Source of the DNA: Microbulbifer pacificus
GTDB lineage: Bacteria; Pseudomonadota; Gammaproteobacteria; Pseudomonadales; Cellvibrionaceae
Direction: 5' to 3'
DNA: 64,000 nucleotides
Assembly (NCBI RefSeq): GCF_033723955.1
Contig: NZ_CP137555.1
Location: 4,130,097 to 4,194,096, forward strand
Shown here: piece by piece, positions 44,767 to 54,050 of the stretch
Numbering within the stretch: the stretch's first letter is position 1
Layout: each line of letters starts with the position of its first letter
Notes under the pieces: generated by a model
What the model saw: only the letters and a program-made list of their open reading frames with translations
What the model was told of the DNA's origin: nothing
Databases searched by the model: none
Position numbers and translations under genes: made by a program

Positions 44767-46638
44767 ATGGCGATTCGCGGAGGACACGCTGCCAAGAGTT
44801 ATATGGAAAAATCTTCCCAGCCGGTGCTGAAACCCGAGCACGGCGCCCAGACCTATCGTCGCCTTCTATCCTACGCCATTCCCCAGTGGCCGCTGTTCGT
44901 AATAGCGGTGTTTGGTTTCATGCTGTTTTCCAGCATGGAAGTGTTGCTGATCGCCGTCACCGAGCTGTTGCTGGATGCTGTGGGTGTCGGGATCGAGCAG
45001 GGGCGGGGATTCCTGTCGCAGTTTGTGGCGAAGTTCTTTGCCGGCGGCGTTATGCCTCAGGAAACGGCGCGCTGGCTGGTGCCACTGGTGATGTTGGTGA
45101 TTATCGGCCTGCGCGCGGTTGGCAATTTTGTCGGCAGCTACGGCCTTGCGTATGTGGCGCGGGCGGTTATCCACCAGCTGCGCACCGAGCTGTTTGAGCA
45201 TATCGGGCAGTTGCCCAGCGCCTATTTTGACCGTTATACCGGCGCCTACCTGATTTCCAAGGTGGCCTACAACGTCGAGCAGGTCACCAACTCCATTACC
45301 AAGTCCCTGAAGGTGATAATCCGCTCCTCATTCACCGCCATCGGTCTGCTGACCTATCTGCTGGCTGTGAACTGGAAGCTGACTCTGACCTTCTTCCTGT
45401 TTGTGCCGATCATTGCCGCCATCGTCAGCGTGGTGGGAAAACGCTTCCGCAAACTGAGCCACCGCATCCAGAACACCATGGGCGACGTCACTCACGTCAC
45501 CCAGGAAGCGATCAACGGCTATGAGGTAGTGCGCATGTACGGCGGGCGCAAATATGAAAACGCCCGCTTCCAGGCAGCCAGCAACGCCAACCGCCAGCAG
45601 TTCATGAAACTGGTGGTGGCCGACAACGCCAGTGTCTCGGTAATCCAGATCATGGTGGGGTTGGCGACAGCGGTACTGGTGTGGTTTGCGCTGGCGCCGG
45701 GCATGGTGGAGTCCATGACACCGGGCGTGTTTGCATCCTATATCGGTGCTGCCGCATCCCTGGCAAAGCCCATCCGCAACCTCTCCGAGGTGTACGCGGA
45801 AATCCAGAAGGGCATCGCCGCGGCGGAGAGTATTTTCGAGGTGTTCGATGCGCCCAAGGAGCCGCTCGGCGGCACCCTGGCGCTGCCGAGCCCGGTCACC
45901 GGTGCGGTGACGTTCGAGCACCTCGGCTTCCGCTACAGCGAAGACGGCCCAGCGGTACTGAGTGATATCGACTTCAGTGTACAGCCGGGGCAGACCGTCG
46001 CACTGGTCGGCGCCTCCGGCTCCGGCAAGAGCACACTGGTCAGTCTGCTGTCCCGTTTCTACGAGCCGACATCCGGGCGTATCCTGCTGGATGGGGTGGA
46101 CATCACCCAGGTGCCCGTTGTATCCCTGCGCGAACAGATCAGCCTGGTATCGCAGAACATCGTGTTGTTCAACGATACGGTGTACCGGAACATCGCCTAT
46201 GGCGAGTTGGAAGACAAGCCGGAAGCGGAAGTGCAGCGCGCTATCGACCTGGCGCATGCGCGCAGCTTTATCGAAGAGTTACCCCAGGGAGTGCAGACGG
46301 TGCTCGGTGACAACGCGCAGATCCTTTCCGGAGGTCAGCGCCAGCGTCTCGCGATTGCCCGTGCGCTGCTGAAAGATTCCCCGTTACTGGTACTGGATGA
46401 AGCCACTTCCGCACTGGACAACGCTTCGGAACGCCATATTCAGGCCGCACTGGCAGAGGTGATGAAAAATCGCACCACCTTTGTCATTGCGCACCGTCTC
46501 AGCACCATCGAAAACGCCGATTGTATTTTGGTGATGGACCAGGGGCGTATCGTCGAGAGCGGTACCCATAGCGAGCTGCTGGCGAAAGGCGGGCGCTATG
46601 CACTGCTGCTGCAACAGCAGAACAGCGATATCAGCTGA
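44767..46638 (+). CDS. msbA: Lipid A flippase (ABC transporter)
   Basis: 623 residues (or 611 from ATG 44803; the site before each is weak). Six helices in the first half (about 35-325), then an ATP-binding domain with Walker A near 413-424 ([10 protein letters not shown]), ILSGGQRQRLAIA and LLVLDEATSALD. The full-length half-transporter forms a homodimer that flips lipid A-core across the inner membrane. Located in the exbBD-lpxK operon as in many gammaproteobacteria. Confidence 0.94.
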   Translation: MAIRGGHAAKSYMEKSSQPVLKPEHGAQTYRRLLSYAIPQWPLFVIAVFGFMLFSSMEVLLIAVTELLLDAVGVGIEQGRGFLSQFVAKFFAGGVMPQETARWLVPLVMLVIIGLRAVGNFVGSYGLAYVARAVIHQLRTELFEHIGQLPSAYFDRYTGAYLISKVAYNVEQVTNSITKSLKVIIRSSFTAIGLLTYLLAVNWKLTLTFFLFVPIIAAIVSVVGKRFRKLSHRIQNTMGDVTHVTQEAINGYEVVRMYGGRKYENARFQAASNANRQQFMKLVVADNASVSVIQIMVGLATAVLVWFALAPGMVESMTPGVFASYIGAAASLAKPIRNLSEVYAEIQKGIAAAESIFEVFDAPKEPLGGTLALPSPVTGAVTFEHLGFRYSEDGPAVLSDIDFSVQPGQTVALVGASGSGKSTLVSLLSRFYEPTSGRILLDGVDITQVPVVSLREQISLVSQNIVLFNDTVYRNIAYGELEDKPEAEVQRAIDLAHARSFIEELPQGVQTVLGDNAQILSGGQRQRLAIARALLKDSPLLVLDEATSALDNASERHIQAALAEVMKNRTTFVIAHRLSTIENADCILVMDQGRIVESGTHSELLAKGGRYALLLQQQNSDIS

Positions 46639-46746
46639 CGCATGCTCGCGGTGCCGGCCCGCGGGCGCGCACCAGGTTGAACCACCGGGGGCAGTGATTT
46701 CTGGTGAAAAAAGCAGGGACACAACAAAAAAGGAGCGCAGTGCGCA

Positions 46747-47778
46747 ATGTCGCTGGAAGACTGGTTGAACAAACGCTGGTATCCCGCCACTGACGGCGGG
46801 GCCGGCTCCGGATCTCACCTGCCGCTGTTGGCACCGTTGGAAATGGCCTTTCGCCATGGCAGCCGCTGGCGCAAACAGCGCAATCAGCCGGCGCCTCTGC
46901 CTGTACCTGTCATCGTGGTGGGCAATATCACCGTTGGTGGCGTCGGCAAGACGCCGCTGGTGGCGGAGCTGGGGCGCTGGTTGCAGGAGCGCGGGCGCAA
47001 ACCCGGTATCATCAGCCGCGGTTACGGCGGTCGTGCCAAGCACTATCCCTACAATGTCACCGCCCAATCCCACCCGTTGGAATCCGGTGACGAGCCGCTG
47101 ATGCTGCACCTGATGACCGGTTTACCGGTCATGGTATCCCCAAAACGCGTGGAAGCTGCCGAGGCGCTGATCGCCGAACACGGTTGCGACGTGATCCTTT
47201 CCGACGATGGCCTGCAGCATTACGGGCTGTGGCGCAGCCTCGAAATCTGTGTCATCGACGGGCAGCGGGGGCTTGGTAACGAACACCTTTTACCTCGTGG
47301 TCCCCTGCGTGAATCCCCGGCCCGGCTGAAAGATGTCGATATGGTCGTGGTAAATGGCGAGGCGTCGGAGCTGGTGTTGTCCCAGTGCGGCGAGCAGCTC
47401 GATTTCACCATGGATCTGGTGCCTTCCCGCTGGCATCAGTTCAATCTCGACCAGACCTCAACCCTGAAACTGGAGTCCGGCCCGGATATCGGCCCTTGCC
47501 ACGGTGTGGCTGCGATCGGCAACCCCAAGCGTTTTTTCGATGCGCTGCGCCAGCTCGGGTATACCGTAATGGAAATGGCCTTTCCCGATCACCATCAGTA
47601 CAGCCAGCAGGAACTGCAACTGGACGGTATCACTCCGGTGATCATGACCATGAAAGACGCAGTGAAATGCCGGGATTTCTGGCAGAGCCACTGGTGGGCG
47701 ATGGAGGCCACCGCGCAGCTACCGGATCTTTTTTACCAGCGTATTCACCAACATCTCGAGAGCTTCAAGTCCGTATGA
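46747..47778 (+). CDS. lpxK: Tetraacyldisaccharide 4'-kinase
   Basis: 343 residues. [17 protein letters not shown] is the P-loop region, [10 protein letters not shown] and [11 protein letters not shown] are signature segments; SPKRVEAA and [10 protein letters not shown] follow the E. coli order. It phosphorylates lipid A at the 4' position using ATP at the inner membrane. The last four bases overlap kdsB (ATGA). Confidence 0.96.
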   Translation: MSLEDWLNKRWYPATDGGAGSGSHLPLLAPLEMAFRHGSRWRKQRNQPAPLPVPVIVVGNITVGGVGKTPLVAELGRWLQERGRKPGIISRGYGGRAKHYPYNVTAQSHPLESGDEPLMLHLMTGLPVMVSPKRVEAAEALIAEHGCDVILSDDGLQHYGLWRSLEICVIDGQRGLGNEHLLPRGPLRESPARLKDVDMVVVNGEASELVLSQCGEQLDFTMDLVPSRWHQFNLDQTSTLKLESGPDIGPCHGVAAIGNPKRFFDALRQLGYTVMEMAFPDHHQYSQQELQLDGITPVIMTMKDAVKCRDFWQSHWWAMEATAQLPDLFYQRIHQHLESFKSV

Positions 47779-48551
47779 CAGAGCAGAGTCTTTCTTTCAC
47801 CTTCGATGTCATCATTCCCGCCCGTTATGGCTCCAGCCGCTTGCCCGGCAAGCCGCTGGCGGATATTGCCGGTAAAACCATGGTGCAGCGGGTCTACGAG
47901 CGCGCGCGGGAAAGTGCTGCCGAGCGGGTGATTGTTGCCACCGATGATACCCGGGTGGCCGATGTGGTACGCGGTTTTGGCGGCGATGTGTGTATGACCA
48001 GTGCCGAGCACGCTTCTGGTACGGATCGACTGCAGGAGGTGGCGACCGCACTGGGTGCCGCCGCAGACCGGATTCTGGTCAATGTGCAGGGCGACGAGCC
48101 GTTGATTCCGCCAGCAGTGATCAACCAGGTGGCGCGAAACCTCGCCACTAACACGGCTGCCGGTGTGGCCACCCTGGCGGAACCGATCACCGCATGCGAC
48201 GACTTCCTCAACCCCAATATCGTAAAGGTGGTGGCAGAAGGTTCTGGCCTGGCACGCTACTTCTCCCGCGCACCTATCCCCTGGCCGCGAGATGCCTTTG
48301 CCCGCGAGCGCAATGTTCTGCCTGAGGGCTTGAACCCGCGCCGTCACATTGGCATCTATGCTTACCGGGCGGGTCTGCTGAACCAGTTTGTCAGCTGGCC
48401 CATGGCACCCATAGAGCAGTTTGAGGCGCTGGAACAGCTCCGCTTCCTGTACAACGGTCACGCTATCCACGTAGCGGATGCCTGCGAAGAAGTTCCGGGC
48501 GGGGTAGATACGGAACAGGACCTCGAGCGGATGCGAGCCCTTTTTGCATAA
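47775..48551 (+). CDS. kdsB: 3-deoxy-manno-octulosonate cytidylyltransferase
   Basis: 258 residues from ATG 47775, overlapping the lpxK stop by four bases (ATGA coupling). [19 protein letters not shown] is the nucleotide-binding start and [23 protein letters not shown] and [12 protein letters not shown] follow. It activates Kdo with CTP for lipid A-core assembly. The open frame extends upstream over lpxK in another frame; only the conserved part is real. Confidence 0.96.
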   Translation: MTEQSLSFTFDVIIPARYGSSRLPGKPLADIAGKTMVQRVYERARESAAERVIVATDDTRVADVVRGFGGDVCMTSAEHASGTDRLQEVATALGAAADRILVNVQGDEPLIPPAVINQVARNLATNTAAGVATLAEPITACDDFLNPNIVKVVAEGSGLARYFSRAPIPWPRDAFARERNVLPEGLNPRRHIGIYAYRAGLLNQFVSWPMAPIEQFEALEQLRFLYNGHAIHVADACEEVPGGVDTEQDLERMRALFA

Positions 48552-48619
48552 TTTTTGCGGCGCCGGCGGGGCAGAATCGATGATTTTCCACCCCGCGACT
48601 GCAGTAGCACCGGAATTTC

Positions 48620-49636
48620 ATGATTCAGACTGACGTCGATTTACAGCCTTTTAACACCATGACTATCGCCGCTCGCGCCAGATACTTTTGCGCGGCGACC
48701 ACGCTTGAAGAGCTGCGCGAGGCCCTGGCGTTTGCGCGGGAACAGCAGCTGCCTATCCTGCCCCTGGGGGGCGGTAGCAATATTGTGCTCACCGGTGATT
48801 TCCCCGGTCTCGCGCTGCATGTCGGGCTCAAAGGGCTCTCTTTTGAGCCTTTGACTGGGGGAATGCGGATTCGCGCGGCAGCCGGAGAGAACTGGCATCA
48901 ACTGGTCATGCGCAGTGTCGAGATGGGACAGGGTGGGCTCGAGAACCTCGCCCTGATCCCGGGCAATATCGGTGCTGCCCCCATTCAAAACATCGGTGCC
49001 TACGGCGTGGAGCTCAGGGACAGTTTTGAACAGCTGACAGCCATGGAGATTGCCAGTGGAGATCTGGTTACCTTCAGCGCGCAGGAGTGCGAGTTCGGTT
49101 ACCGAGATAGCCTGTTTAAAAATGCCGGTAAAGACCGTTACCTGATTTGTGAGGTTGTGCTGAATTTGCCCGCCACCTGGCAGCCGCACATCGCCTATCC
49201 CGCACTGCAGCAGTACTTCACGGAGCACGCACAGGCAATCGATGCACTGACCCCAGCGGACGTAGCGGCGGCAGTGATCGACATCCGCAACAGTAAATTG
49301 CCGAATCCCGTGGAGATTCCCAATGCCGGGAGTTTCTTCAAGAATCCGGTAGTGGATGCATCCCTCTACAGCCAATTGAAACAGCAGCACCCGCAACTGG
49401 TGGCATTCGCTGCAGGGGATCACTGGAAGCTGGCCGCAGGCTGGTTGATCGATCAGGCGGGCTGGCGTGGATTCCAGAATAACGGAGTAGGGGTGCACGA
49501 TCGCCAGGCGCTGGTTCTGGTGAACCCCGGGCACCGCTGCGGCAGCCAGGTGGTGGCGCTGGCCCAGGATATCGCCCGGGATATAGAGCAAAAATTCGGG
49601 GTAACGTTGGAGCCAGAACCGCGCTTTTACCCGTAA
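48620..49636 (+). CDS. murB: UDP-N-acetylenolpyruvoylglucosamine reductase
   Basis: 338 residues, E. coli type I length. FAD-binding GGGSNIVL, NLALIPGNIGAAPIQNIGAYG and the catalytic-site AGSFFKNPVV are present. It reduces UDP-GlcNAc-enolpyruvate to UDP-MurNAc in peptidoglycan synthesis. Last gene of the envelope operon. In Pseudomonas a ycaR and a phosphatase gene lie between lpxK, kdsB and murB; neither is here. Confidence 0.96.
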   Translation: MIQTDVDLQPFNTMTIAARARYFCAATTLEELREALAFAREQQLPILPLGGGSNIVLTGDFPGLALHVGLKGLSFEPLTGGMRIRAAAGENWHQLVMRSVEMGQGGLENLALIPGNIGAAPIQNIGAYGVELRDSFEQLTAMEIASGDLVTFSAQECEFGYRDSLFKNAGKDRYLICEVVLNLPATWQPHIAYPALQQYFTEHAQAIDALTPADVAAAVIDIRNSKLPNPVEIPNAGSFFKNPVVDASLYSQLKQQHPQLVAFAAGDHWKLAAGWLIDQAGWRGFQNNGVGVHDRQALVLVNPGHRCGSQVVALAQDIARDIEQKFGVTLEPEPRFYP

Positions 49637-50110
49637 CGACGGCGCCGATTCGGCAGGTCTAACAATGATTGGCAGGAGTGACTAGTGGGCGTTTTTCGGC
49701 CGCAATAAAGAGAACTTTATTCCTCCCGCAAAAACGAATACAAATCTCTCTTATTCAGAAGGTTTCCGGGTTGCCACTGCGAGATTATGTATTCGTAGAG
49801 GTTGGAGTTAACAACGGCAGAGTCTCCAATGGTGCAAAGAGTGAGGCGGTAGCACGAAGTCTTGTTCCAGCAATGGTCCTCATTATTTTGAACTGGAATA
49901 TTCGGATATTTTCTACGTTTTGGCTGTTGATGATCGGTGCAGTCTCGCTTTGCACTACGTAGTTTGTCTGGTATGTTCTGTTTGGGCTCTGTGGATGGAT
50001 CTTTGCGGGAATAACCCGCGAGTAATAACAAGAAACTCGGTTTTGTGCAAATAGGTTTTAGTAGGAAATATTTGCGCGAGATCGTCTGAATATCCGTGGT
50101 TGGGGCTAAT
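49637..50110. other. Gap between murB and gacA
   Basis: About 474 bases. Short open frames exist on both strands, but they show no ribosome site, composition or recognisable protein. No hairpin followed by a T-run was seen after murB. Confidence 0.5.
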
Positions 50111-50755
50111 TTGATCAAAGTCTTAGAGGTAGACGATCACGATCTTGTGCGTATGGGCATTTCGCGCATGCTCGGTGACGTTGAAGATATAGAAGTGGTG
50201 GGTGAAGCCAAAAGCGGCGAAGAGGCCATTGCTTTTGTTCGCGAGTCCGAGGTGGATGTCATCCTGATGGATGTGCGGATGCCCGGCATGGGCGGATTAG
50301 AGGCTACCCGAAAACTCATACCGCGCTTTCCTCAGGCGAAAGTGGTTGCGGTAAGTGCGCTGGATGACGACCTGTTTCCGACTCGTTTGATCCAGGCTGG
50401 TGCCCGCGGCTACGTTACCAAAGGTGCGGACCTGGACGAAATGGTGCGGGCCATCCGTGCGGTAATGGCCGGAGAGACCTACATCAGTAGCTCCATGGCC
50501 ACCCGCTTGGCGTTGCGCAACGTCTGTGGTGGTTCATCGCCGTTCGAAGACCTGTCCGAGCGCGAGTTACAGACAGCAGTGATGATCGTCAATGGAAACA
50601 AGGTTTCCGAAATTGCGGAAACACTCTCTGTCAGCCCGAAAACCGTGAACACCTATCGCTACCGGATTTTTGAAAAGTTGGGGCTGCATTCCGATGTCGA
50701 GTTGACCCTGCTGGCGGTCAAGCACCATATCCTTGATCCGGAAGAAGCGCTCTAA
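50111..50755 (+). CDS. uvrY: Response regulator GacA/UvrY
   Basis: 214 residues from TTG 50111, which gives MIKVLEVDDHDLVR, matching the UvrY/GacA start; the ORF from 50096 merely adds residues. Phospho-acceptor Asp54 (ILMDVRMPG), conserved Lys in YVTKGA, then a LuxR-type HTH (LSERELQTAVMIVNGNKVSEIAETLSVSPKTVN). It is the partner of the BarA/GacS kinase and switches on small RNAs that sequester CsrA/RsmA. uvrC directly follows, as in E. coli and Pseudomonas. Confidence 0.94.
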   Translation: MIKVLEVDDHDLVRMGISRMLGDVEDIEVVGEAKSGEEAIAFVRESEVDVILMDVRMPGMGGLEATRKLIPRFPQAKVVAVSALDDDLFPTRLIQAGARGYVTKGADLDEMVRAIRAVMAGETYISSSMATRLALRNVCGGSSPFEDLSERELQTAVMIVNGNKVSEIAETLSVSPKTVNTYRYRIFEKLGLHSDVELTLLAVKHHILDPEEAL

Positions 50756-50798
50756 TATTTGCAGATGGCTTTGTGCTTGCGCATCCAAAATTGACACA

Positions 50799-50829
50799 AA
50801 CAGGGGCCCACGCGGGCCCCTGTTTTTTT
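50799..50829 (+). terminator. Terminator after gacA/uvrY
   Basis: AACAGGGGCCC pairs with GGGCCCCTGTT and a T-run follows. It separates gacA/uvrY from uvrC, although the two are classically linked. Confidence 0.92.
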
Positions 50830-50867
50830 ATTGCCGAAGTCTAACCAAAGATTTATTGAAACTGCCG

Positions 50868-52682
50868 ATGTTTGACAGCAAACGTTTTCTCACCACCGTC
50901 ACTCGCAAACCAGGCGTCTACCAGATGTTTGACGACCAGGGCAAGGTGCTGTACGTCGGTAAGGCGAAAAACCTGCGCAATCGGCTCGGCAGTTATTTTC
51001 GCGCAACGGGGCTTACCGCCAAAACCATGGCGCTGGTGGAAAAAATTGCCGATATCGAGGTCACGGTAACCCGCAGTGAAACCGAGGCGTTGGTGCTGGA
51101 GCAGAGCCTCATCAAAAGCCAGCGGCCTCCCTACAACGTCATGCTGAAAGATGACAAGGGCTACCCCTATATCTTTCTTTCCAGCAAAGACACGTTCCCG
51201 AGAATTGCCTTCCATCGCGGGTCAAAACGAAAAGCAGGGCAGTATTACGGGCCATTTCCCAACGCCTCATCCGTGCGCGACAGCCTAAATTTCCTGCAGA
51301 AGACGTTCCGCATCCGCTCCTGTGAAGACAGTGTATTTGCCAACCGCTCCCGTCCATGCCTGCAGTATCAGATTGAGCGCTGTACCGCGCCGTGTGTCGA
51401 CTTTATTTCCCCCGAGGACTACCAGGCGGATGTGCGCCATGCCGAAATGTTTCTTGCCGGCAAAAGTGACAGCATTATTCGCGAATTGGCGGATGAGATG
51501 GAACGGGCTTCGGTCGCACTGGAATTTGAAAAGGCCGCGCGGTTGCGGGATCAGATCGTCGCGCTGCGTCGCCTGCAATCGGATCAGGTGGCGGAGAGCG
51601 GCGGCGGGGACGTGGATGTGCTGGGCGTGGCCACTGCTGGCGGGCTTTGCTGTGTGCATGTCCTGTTTATTCGCCAGGGCCGGATTCTCGGCAGCCGCAG
51701 TTACTTCCCCAGTGAAAAGCTGGGGCTGGATACGTCAGAACTGCTGTCTGCGTTCATTCCGCAATTCTATCTAGGTTCAAATCGCGAGATACCGCGCCAA
51801 GTGTTGGTTTCTGAATCTCTCGAGGACCAGGATGTGCTGGCAGAAGCACTCACGGAACGGGCCGGTAAGGAAGTGCAGCTGGCCAACAAGCTGCGCGGCA
51901 ATCGCGCCACCTGGGTGGAAATGGCGCAGCAGGCCGCAGAGCAGAACCTGCAGAGTCGTACCGCGTCCCAGCAAAAACTTCAGGACCGGTTTGAAAATCT
52001 CCAGCAGGTGTTGCGCCTTGAAGAGCTGCCGGAGCGACTGGAGTGCTTCGATATCAGTCACTCCAGTGGCGAGGCGACTGTGGCTTCCTGTGTCGTGTTC
52101 GATACCGGCGGTCCGGTGAAATCCGACTATCGACGCTTCAATATCGAAGGGATCGCCGCAGGTGACGATTATGCGGCCATGGGGCAGGCGCTAAAGCGGC
52201 GCTATACCCGTCTCTCAAGTGGCGAGGGACGCTTCCCCAACATCCTGTTGATCGATGGTGGCAAAGGCCAGGTGCGGCAGGCGGTGGATTCCCTGAACGA
52301 ACTGGGAGTGACTGGGGTACAGATTATCGGGGTGGCCAAGGGCACCACCCGCAAGGCGGGCTTCGAGACTCTGCACGTGGTGGCGGACAACAGGGAGCTG
52401 GTACTGGAATCGGACTCGCCCGCACTCCACCTGATTCAGCAGGTGCGCGATGAAGCGCACCGCTTCGCGATTACCGGTCACCGCCAGCGGCGCGATAAGA
52501 AACGGCGGGAGTCCCCACTGGAAGGTATTGCCGGAGTTGGCCCGGTGCGCCGCCGTGCACTGCTACATCACTTTGGGGGGCTGCAGGAGATACTGCGCGC
52601 TTCCGTCAATGAGCTCGCTAGTGTAGAAGGAGTAAGCCGTAAACTTGCTCAGGATATATACTCCGCGCTGCACAACGAGTGA
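50868..52682 (+). CDS. uvrC: Excinuclease ABC subunit C
   Basis: 604 residues from ATG 50868 (MFDSKRFLTTV), as in E. coli (610). GIY-YIG nuclease at 12-90 (GVYQMFDDQGKVLYVGKAKN), UvrB-binding segment about 205-240, RNase H-like nuclease about 370-540 (SHSSGEATVASCVVFD, ILLIDGGKGQ), and helix-hairpin-helix repeats at the end (GIAGVGPVRRRALLHHFGG). It makes both incisions in nucleotide excision repair. Confidence 0.97.
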   Translation: MFDSKRFLTTVTRKPGVYQMFDDQGKVLYVGKAKNLRNRLGSYFRATGLTAKTMALVEKIADIEVTVTRSETEALVLEQSLIKSQRPPYNVMLKDDKGYPYIFLSSKDTFPRIAFHRGSKRKAGQYYGPFPNASSVRDSLNFLQKTFRIRSCEDSVFANRSRPCLQYQIERCTAPCVDFISPEDYQADVRHAEMFLAGKSDSIIRELADEMERASVALEFEKAARLRDQIVALRRLQSDQVAESGGGDVDVLGVATAGGLCCVHVLFIRQGRILGSRSYFPSEKLGLDTSELLSAFIPQFYLGSNREIPRQVLVSESLEDQDVLAEALTERAGKEVQLANKLRGNRATWVEMAQQAAEQNLQSRTASQQKLQDRFENLQQVLRLEELPERLECFDISHSSGEATVASCVVFDTGGPVKSDYRRFNIEGIAAGDDYAAMGQALKRRYTRLSSGEGRFPNILLIDGGKGQVRQAVDSLNELGVTGVQIIGVAKGTTRKAGFETLHVVADNRELVLESDSPALHLIQQVRDEAHRFAITGHRQRRDKKRRESPLEGIAGVGPVRRRALLHHFGGLQEILRASVNELASVEGVSRKLAQDIYSALHNE

Positions 52683-52784
52683 TTTGTGGCCACTGGATGT
52701 ACCATTGGCGTTTATTTTTTTTCTGCAGGTTGCTAAGTTACGCACTGCCGACGTAGTGTGTTCAGCAAATGTGAAAGGATCAGC

Positions 52785-53351
52785 ATGACTCTCGCCAATC
52801 AATTAACCCTGCTGCGCGTTGCGCTGATTCCGGTTTTTGTGCTGGTTTTTTACCTTCCCTACAAGTGGAGCTATATCGCCTCCGCGGTGATTTTTTCCCT
52901 GGCTGCGGCCACCGACTGGCTCGATGGCTATATCGCCCGCAAGCTGAACCAGAGCACGCCGTTTGGCGCCTTTCTCGATCCAGTGGCCGATAAATTGATG
53001 GTCGCAACGGCGTTGGTGCTACTTGTCGATCTGCACAACTACATCTTTTTCACCATCGCCGCGGCGATCATTGTGGGGCGCGAGATTGCTGTCTCTGCGT
53101 TGCGCGAGTGGATGGCGGAGCTCGGCCTCAGAAGTAGTGTCGCGGTCAGCTATATCGGCAAGATCAAGACCACGGCGCAGATGGCCGCGATCATCGTGCT
53201 GTTGGCATTTGATGTACGTGAGTTTCCGGTGATGGAGACTATCGGGTATGTCCTGCTGTACGTGGCTGCCGCACTCACTCTGTGGACCATGTTCATCTAC
53301 CTGCGCGCGGCGTGGCCGGCGCTCACCGCGGACGACCCCCGCGAACTCTGA
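52785..53351 (+). CDS. pgsA: CDP-diacylglycerol-glycerol-3-phosphate 3-phosphatidyltransferase
   Basis: 188 residues from ATG 52785 ([11 protein letters not shown]) with AAAGGA upstream. [11 protein letters not shown] followed by [11 protein letters not shown] gives the CDP-alcohol phosphotransferase motif DG-x2-AR-x8-G-x3-D-x3-D. Four to five helices. It makes phosphatidylglycerol phosphate. 102 bases after uvrC, the classical uvrC-pgsA order. Confidence 0.96.
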   Translation: MTLANQLTLLRVALIPVFVLVFYLPYKWSYIASAVIFSLAAATDWLDGYIARKLNQSTPFGAFLDPVADKLMVATALVLLVDLHNYIFFTIAAAIIVGREIAVSALREWMAELGLRSSVAVSYIGKIKTTAQMAAIIVLLAFDVREFPVMETIGYVLLYVAAALTLWTMFIYLRAAWPALTADDPREL

Positions 53352-53446
53352 CGCACTCCTCAATATTTCTTGGCGGTGATTTTCGCGCCGCCACTCTTGC
53401 TGTACGATCGTTCCATTCGAGCAATAACGCGACAATGGAGTGATCC

Positions 53447-54025
53447 GTGCAGAGGCCAGCAGTCTACAGAGCCTTTTCTCCCTTTCTTTTTCTGTTTCTT
53501 ATTTCTCCACTGTTACTGCTTGCGGACGAGGCGAGCGGGCAGCCCTACAAACGCCATGAGTGGTTACCCGGGTGGTCGGATTTTGATCGGGACTGCCAGG
53601 ATACCCGTCACGAGCTGCTGATTCGTTACTCGCTGGCACCGGTTAGTTTTACCAGTAAAACTCAATGCAAGGTCGCATCCGGATTGTGGATGGACCCTTA
53701 TACCGGCGAATTTTATGAAAAGGCATCGGATCTTGATGTTGAGCACATAGTCCCGTTGAAGTGGGCCCATGATCACGGTGCCGCTGGCTGGAGCGTTGCG
53801 AAAAAACGACGTTTTGCGGAAGACCCGGACAATCTGTGGCTGGTGGACGACGGGCGTAACCAGAGCAAGGGTGACAAAGGGCCGGACCGGTGGATGCCAC
53901 CTTATGGGCCAGTACGCAGCCATTACCTTCGTCGCTTTATGGCGGTGGTAAATAAATACGGCTTGGAATTCACGCCTGACGAATCGAGGATATTCCTGGC
54001 CATGACGGAAAATCGTCACGGCTAG
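53447..54025 (+). CDS. Secreted HNH (DUF1524/GmrSD-like) endonuclease
   Basis: 192 residues from GTG 53447 (GGAG upstream). Signal peptide about 1-32 (FLFLFLISPLLLLADEASG). HNH core: DVEHIVPLKWAHDHG (Glu99, His100), then DPDNLWLVDDGRNQSKGDKGPDRWMPP with Asn residues. The metal-dependent nuclease would act outside the cytoplasm, probably degrading DNA for nutrients or defence. Cys50 and Cys74 may form a disulfide, fitting export. It sits in the comEC-containing chromosome half, but no direct link is shown. Confidence 0.87.
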   Translation: MQRPAVYRAFSPFLFLFLISPLLLLADEASGQPYKRHEWLPGWSDFDRDCQDTRHELLIRYSLAPVSFTSKTQCKVASGLWMDPYTGEFYEKASDLDVEHIVPLKWAHDHGAAGWSVAKKRRFAEDPDNLWLVDDGRNQSKGDKGPDRWMPPYGPVRSHYLRRFMAVVNKYGLEFTPDESRIFLAMTENRHG

Positions 54026-54050
54026 TTCGGATGAAATAGTGGTGACTGGT

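Noticed and set aside
49669..50118. Open frames on both strands in the murB-gacA gap
   Set aside because: No ribosome site or recognisable protein, and the two overlap each other.
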